64,000 nt of DNA from Acidobacteriota bacterium (GTDB lineage Bacteria; Acidobacteriota; Aminicenantia; Aminicenantales; Saccharicenantaceae), in assembly GCA_033549365.1 (NCBI GenBank), contig JAWSUF010000010.1:1-64000 (forward strand). Direction: 5' to 3'. Each line of letters opens with the position of its first letter. The stretch's first letter is position 1. The translations under genes and the position numbers were made by a program. Below, one piece after another: positions 60,532 through 64,000 of the stretch. Below the pieces are notes generated by a model, which saw nothing but the letters and a program-made list of their open reading frames with translations, was not told the origin of the DNA and searched no databases.

Positions 60532-61746
60532 TCACAGGAATGAGACACCAAGCAGGATGAGCGCCGCGGAAAAGACGACGGCCACGGCCGGAACAAGCAG
60601 CCTGTAGACATCCCGCCAATCGGCCCGGAAATAGTTGACGGTCAGGGCCAGACACAAGTGCGCGGGAGAGAGAAGGATGCCCGCGAAGCCGCTGACGAAG
60701 GCGAAAATCGCGGGAACGAGATCCATGCGGCTTTCGCCGAAGAGCGGGAGAAGAAGCGGGAAGGCGATAGCGACATAAGCCTGGTTCATGCCGGTCAAAA
60801 GCCCGACACTGAAAGGCGCGGCGAAGAGAAGAACATAAGCCGAGACACCGCCGGGCCGCAGCGTCCCGGCCAAGGCCTCCAGGGCGCCCGAAGATTCCAG
60901 AACTCCTTTGAACGCCATCAAGGCGAAAACGAGGAGGATGATTCTGGGGGACAGGCTTCGAAGCAGGGTTCGGGTCCGGTCCCGCATCGATTCCCGAGAC
61001 AGGGCAAACGCCAAAAGCGAAGACGCACCGAGACCGGCCTCGATGCTCAGGCGGAAGACGAAGACCAGGACGATCGTGAGGAGGACGGGCCAAAGACTGA
61101 ACAGGATGCGACGGATTTCAGGCCAGGGTTTTCCCCCGTTCTCCTCGGAAGACAGTGCAGGAACGCCGCGGAAGAGGATGACGAGGCCTGTCCCGGCCGC
61201 AAGGAGCGTGAACGGGAACTGGACGAGGCTCAAGGTCTTGATGGGAATCCGGGTGATCGTCGCGGTCATGAGCAGGCTGACATAGAGAGGCCAGCTGTAC
61301 TCCCAGATGTGGCGGAACCAATAATTGAGAAACGTTTTCCAGGCCGGGGAAAGCCCCCACCGCTTCGCCGCCTCCTCCACGATGGGCGCGCCCATCATCG
61401 CCCCGGCCGGAACCGGAAGAAGACCCATGAAGGCCGAGGGTGCGGCGAGGGTCAAGCGGGGCTCACGCACCAGGTTTTTCAGGGCGTCGAGCATCACCCG
61501 GAAATGTCCGCCGTTCTGTAGGTAGGCGCCGATGTAAAGAACCAGCGCAACGATCGCGACAAGGACGAGCGTCTCGTGAGAGGACAGGACGCTCCAGAGA
61601 GAGACGGCGAATCCGGAAACGTCCATGCCGAAAAGAAGAGCGGTCAGCGCGGTATTCAAGGCCAGGACAAGGCCGAGATCGACCTTTTTCCGGAGCAGAA
61701 CCAGGAAGACGGCGATCAGAAGCGCAACTTTAAGTAACGGGATCAC
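60532..61746 (-). CDS. DUF401-family integral membrane protein
   Basis: A 404-residue membrane protein with about ten helices, of the DUF401 family found in many archaea and bacteria. Signature-like segments are LPVPAGAMMGAPIVEE, NYWFRHIWEYSWPLYVSLL and LSPAHLCLALTVNYF. The two pseudo-symmetrical halves (each with a helix-loop rich in Gly and Pro) hint at an ion-transporter-like fold similar to gluconate or NhaD-type carriers, but substrate is unknown. GTG 61746 starts one base after the rnhC stop, so the gene is coupled to it. It is the last gene of the minus-strand operon and is followed by the AT-rich propeller region. Confidence 0.75.
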   Translation of the reverse strand: MIPLLKVALLIAVFLVLLRKKVDLGLVLALNTALTALLFGMDVSGFAVSLWSVLSSHETLVLVAIVALVLYIGAYLQNGGHFRVMLDALKNLVREPRLTLAAPSAFMGLLPVPAGAMMGAPIVEEAAKRWGLSPAWKTFLNYWFRHIWEYSWPLYVSLLMTATITRIPIKTLSLVQFPFTLLAAGTGLVILFRGVPALSSEENGGKPWPEIRRILFSLWPVLLTIVLVFVFRLSIEAGLGASSLLAFALSRESMRDRTRTLLRSLSPRIILLVFALMAFKGVLESSGALEALAGTLRPGGVSAYVLLFAAPFSVGLLTGMNQAYVAIAFPLLLPLFGESRMDLVPAIFAFVSGFAGILLSPAHLCLALTVNYFRADWRDVYRLLVPAVAVVFSAALILLGVSFL

Positions 61747-61747
61747 G

Positions 61748-62407
61748 CTATTTCAACCCAAGCACGCGCCGGGTCGTGCGGAAGTGGGTCTTGGCATAGC
61801 ACTCCAGGGAATCGGGACCATGGAGGCGGACAAGGCGCACGGCGGCCTCCTCGACGGCGGCCGATGCTCCCTTGGGCAGATCCATGCCGGCCTCGGCGGA
61901 CAGCGCCTGGAGACGCCGGAGAAATTCGTCCCGGGCCAGGATGGAGGCGGCGGCCACGGCCGGATCCTCTTCCGCCCCGGTCCTTTGCTCGAGTTCGATC
62001 GTCCGCCCCTTGGCCATGAGTGCGTTCCTGACCAGCGAGGCGTCGCCGAACTGGTCGGTGACGGCCCGTCCGGCCGGAACATGCTCCAGAACGTTCTCGA
62101 TGACCCGCGCGTGACCCCAGGCGAGAAGCCGGTTCAGATTCTTCATCTTGGCATAAAGTTGATTGTACTTCTCCGGTCCGATGGCCACGACCGCGTGCGG
62201 GTATCCGCGCCGCAGCACGGCGGCCGTCTCGCGGACGCGGTTGTCGGTCATCCTTTTGGAATCCCGCACCCCCATTTCGGCGAGAACGGCCTCCTGGCCT
62301 TCCGGAAGAAAAAACCCGGCGATGACAAGCGGTCCGAAATAATCGCCTTTGCCCGATTCGTCCGTTCCGATGCGGCCTGCCGCGGGCGATACGCTTGCGT
62401 CGTTCAT
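61748..62407 (-). CDS. rnhC: ribonuclease HIII-like protein without N-terminal domain
   Basis: A 219-residue RNase H type 2 fold that removes RNA from RNA/DNA hybrids. The opening GTDESGKGDYFGPLV matches the RNase HIII signature (Asp16 and Glu17 catalytic), and a conserved DSK follows (Asp49), with a third acidic residue in VTDQFGD. RNase HIII proteins are normally ~300 residues with an N-terminal TBP-like substrate domain; only eight bases separate this gene from efp, so that domain is absent rather than missed. It could be a short HIII or an HII with an HIII-like start. ATG 62407 has a weak ribosome site. Confidence 0.82.
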   Translation of the reverse strand: MNDASVSPAAGRIGTDESGKGDYFGPLVIAGFFLPEGQEAVLAEMGVRDSKRMTDNRVRETAAVLRRGYPHAVVAIGPEKYNQLYAKMKNLNRLLAWGHARVIENVLEHVPAGRAVTDQFGDASLVRNALMAKGRTIELEQRTGAEEDPAVAAASILARDEFLRRLQALSAEAGMDLPKGASAAVEEAAVRLVRLHGPDSLECYAKTHFRTTRRVLGLK

Positions 62408-62415
62408 GGGTCGGG

Positions 62416-62979
62416 TTATTTTTTGGCCCGTTCCAGGTATGAGTTGTCGCGGGTGTCGACGCGGATGCGGTCGCCGGTTTTGATGAACGGCGGCACCTGG
62501 ATGGTGATCCCCGTCTCCAGCTCGGCCGGCTTGTACATGGCCGACTGCGTGGCGCCCTTGATCGTTGGCTCGGTGTTGACGACCTCGAGTTCGACCGCGG
62601 TGGGCAGGCTGACGCCGACGGGCCGGCCTTCGAAACGCTCGACCTTGATGACGATATTGGGCGTCAGGAAGTTGACGCCATCGCCGATCGTCTCGCGGTC
62701 GAGCTTGATCTGCTCGTAGTTCTCCAGATTCATGAAAATGTAGCCGTCGTTCTCCTTGTAGAGAAACTCCATCTCGATTTCCTCGAGATAAGCCGGTTCG
62801 ACCCGGTCCTCCGAGCGGAAGCGGTATTCCATCTGGGACATGTCCCGGATGTTCCGAAGCTTGGTCTGGACCTTGGCCTTGAGGCGGCCGGGCGTAATGT
62901 GCGAGACTTCCATGACGCGGTAGAGCTCTTTGTCCATGATGATGAGCATGCCTTTGCGGATTTGCGTCGCGTTGATCAT
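62416..62979 (-). CDS. efp: elongation factor P
   Basis: A 187-residue EF-P with three OB-like domains, which relieves ribosome stalling at polyproline. The modification loop reads ITPGRLKAK: Pro30, Gly31, Arg32. In E. coli this position is a lysine (beta-lysylated), and Arg is the form rhamnosylated by EarP in some proteobacteria. Domains II and III are regular: FLTPNIVIKVERFEG, GVSLPTAVELEV and the final TGDRIRVDTRDNSYLERA. GGAGG precedes ATG 62979, which overlaps the GHMP kinase stop by four bases (ATGA). Neither EarP nor EpmA is in the window. Confidence 0.95.
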   Translation of the reverse strand: MINATQIRKGMLIIMDKELYRVMEVSHITPGRLKAKVQTKLRNIRDMSQMEYRFRSEDRVEPAYLEEIEMEFLYKENDGYIFMNLENYEQIKLDRETIGDGVNFLTPNIVIKVERFEGRPVGVSLPTAVELEVVNTEPTIKGATQSAMYKPAELETGITIQVPPFIKTGDRIRVDTRDNSYLERAKK

Positions 62980-64000
62980 GCGTCCTCCTGCATTATCCGT
63001 GAGGCGGGCGGTTCCCGCCGGACTCCTTCGTCGATACGGACGACGACGGCCTCCGCGCCCGTACGGCGGACCGCCTCGGCTACAACCTCGGCCCGTCCCG
63101 GCGCGTAGGCGAACATGCAGCCGCCGCCGCCCGAGCCGTTGATTTTCGCACCCAGGGCGCCCGAGGCCAGCGCCGCGTCGATCATTCCGTCGATCCGGGG
63201 CGTGGAGATGCCGAGGCCGTCCCTCAGGATATCCTGCTGGCGGGTCAGGAGCGCGCCGAAGCGGACGGCGTCGAATGTGTCCTCCATAAAAAGACGGGTG
63301 CCGTCTTCCGTGAGATCCCGATTGAGCAGCGCGGCCTTTAAGAGACGGGCGGCATCCGAATCCAGACGGGAGATGACCGCCTCGACGTCATCCGTCAGCG
63401 CCGAACGGAGAGAGAAGCCGGGGATGTGTCCTCCGACCTCGGTCTCACCCCGCCGGACTCCCGATTTGATTCGGGCCAGCATGCCCGTCGTATCTTTCTT
63501 TTCGAGCGAATTCCCCAGAACAAACTCCCCCGGAGGAGTCGGGAGCGGGGCGATGGTCATCGGTTCAACGAAATGCATCCGAAGAACCCCGCCCAGGGCT
63601 GACGCATAGTGGTCCATGCGGCCGCCGGGTTCGCCGAATTCGGCCACTTCGGACAGATAGGCCAGTTCGGCGACGGTTGCGGGATCACCGGCCCTCGCAT
63701 CGCTTGCGGCCTCCAGGAGAAACCGGACCCAGGCCACGACGAGCGCCGAGGAACTCGATGTTCCGGCATTGATGGGGATGCTCCCGTGGACATGGAGATC
63801 CCAACCGCGGGGCGACACGGCGCCCGAACGCCGAAGGACATTGGCCGCGCTCCTCAAATAATCCCGGTCTTTGAGATAGGGAACCTCCCGCCCGAGAGAG
63901 AAGGCATCGGTCTCGCCGGTATCGGGAAGATCGAAAGACGCCGCAAGGTCTTCGCGCCGCCTTCCGCGGATGACGATTCTCCGGTCGATCGCGGCGGCAA
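62976..64000 (-). CDS. GHMP kinase (partial, runs off right edge)
   Basis: The 3' 1025 bases of a sugar or sugar-like kinase. The reading frame stays open to the window end, so the first residues are missing. Motif 2 (INAGTSSSSALV), the catalytic base Asp in GGRMDHYASALGG and motif 3 (INGSGGGGCMFAYA) identify the GHMP (galactokinase, homoserine, mevalonate, phosphomevalonate kinase) superfamily. The arrangement resembles galactokinase or heptose-7-phosphate kinase more than mevalonate kinase. It overlaps efp by four bases and is the most upstream gene of the efp, rnhC, DUF401 operon that can be seen. Substrate not identifiable. Confidence 0.8.
   Translation of the reverse strand, partial: AAAIDRRIVIRGRRREDLAASFDLPDTGETDAFSLGREVPYLKDRDYLRSAANVLRRSGAVSPRGWDLHVHGSIPINAGTSSSSALVVAWVRFLLEAASDARAGDPATVAELAYLSEVAEFGEPGGRMDHYASALGGVLRMHFVEPMTIAPLPTPPGEFVLGNSLEKKDTTGMLARIKSGVRRGETEVGGHIPGFSLRSALTDDVEAVISRLDSDAARLLKAALLNRDLTEDGTRLFMEDTFDAVRFGALLTRQQDILRDGLGISTPRIDGMIDAALASGALGAKINGSGGGGCMFAYAPGRAEVVAEAVRRTGAEAVVVRIDEGVRREPPASRIMQEDA

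Noticed and set aside
60449-61093. 214-codon minus-strand frame overlapping DUF401
   Set aside because: Pro/Arg-rich shadow frame of the DUF401 gene; its tail merely runs through the small remnant region.

Overview
The window looks like chromosomal DNA of a GC-rich, diderm (LPS-type outer membrane) bacterium. Markers are BamA, Skp, LpxA, LpxI, LolD and LolC/E, several signal-peptide beta-barrel proteins, and a von Willebrand protein of the kind described from Acidobacteria. Together with a tricorn-type protease, SpoIID, six-bladed beta-propeller proteins and paired NhaC antiporters, this suggests Acidobacteriota or a close relative such as Candidatus Aminicenantes. The placement is inferred from gene content only; no rRNA gene is present.

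Layout. 0-32 kb holds mostly short transcription units: a DUF6788-like protein at the left edge, an O-methyltransferase, a tricorn protease divergent from a serine-palmitoyltransferase-like enzyme, a sodium symporter and NhaC antiporter, a beta-barrel protein, gamma carbonic anhydrase, a GT-C-like membrane protein with a C-terminal discoidin domain, alpha-glucan phosphorylase, an alcohol dehydrogenase, a patatin-like lipase preceded by a possible leader peptide, a VWFA protein, two SDR enzymes, spermidine synthase coupled to a second NhaC, SpoIID divergent from a very large M14 peptidase, and a LolA-like protein coupled to an M48 protease. 32.2-32.7 kb is a non-coding array of two structured repeat units between convergent genes. 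32.7-44.2 kb is a tightly packed, twelve-gene minus-strand block (acetyltransferase, ribH, nusB, lysS, lolC/E, lolD, bamA, skp, fabZ, lpxA, lpxI, Gfo/Idh) joining outer-membrane assembly and lipid A synthesis to housekeeping genes. 44.3-55.8 kb holds a Lon-like protease, an EtfBA pair with a ferredoxin domain, rluB, a stand-alone pyruvate-kinase C-terminal-like protein, two tandem MacB-type permeases, an AlaX-type editing protein and a DUF368 transporter.

55.9-60.5 kb is visibly AT-richer and different in character. It has three secreted six-bladed beta-propeller proteins, two small secreted peptides (one with six cysteines), a truncated redoxin-like remnant, and two copies of a 44-base coding remnant flanking one propeller/peptide pair. 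This is the best candidate for a little-described system. 60.5-64 kb returns to GC-rich housekeeping genes (DUF401, RNase HIII, EF-P, GHMP kinase) in one tight minus-strand operon that leaves the window at the right edge.

No tRNA, rRNA, CRISPR array or intact insertion sequence was seen. Start codons were chosen from Shine-Dalgarno spacing, signal peptides and overlaps; several are TTG or GTG.
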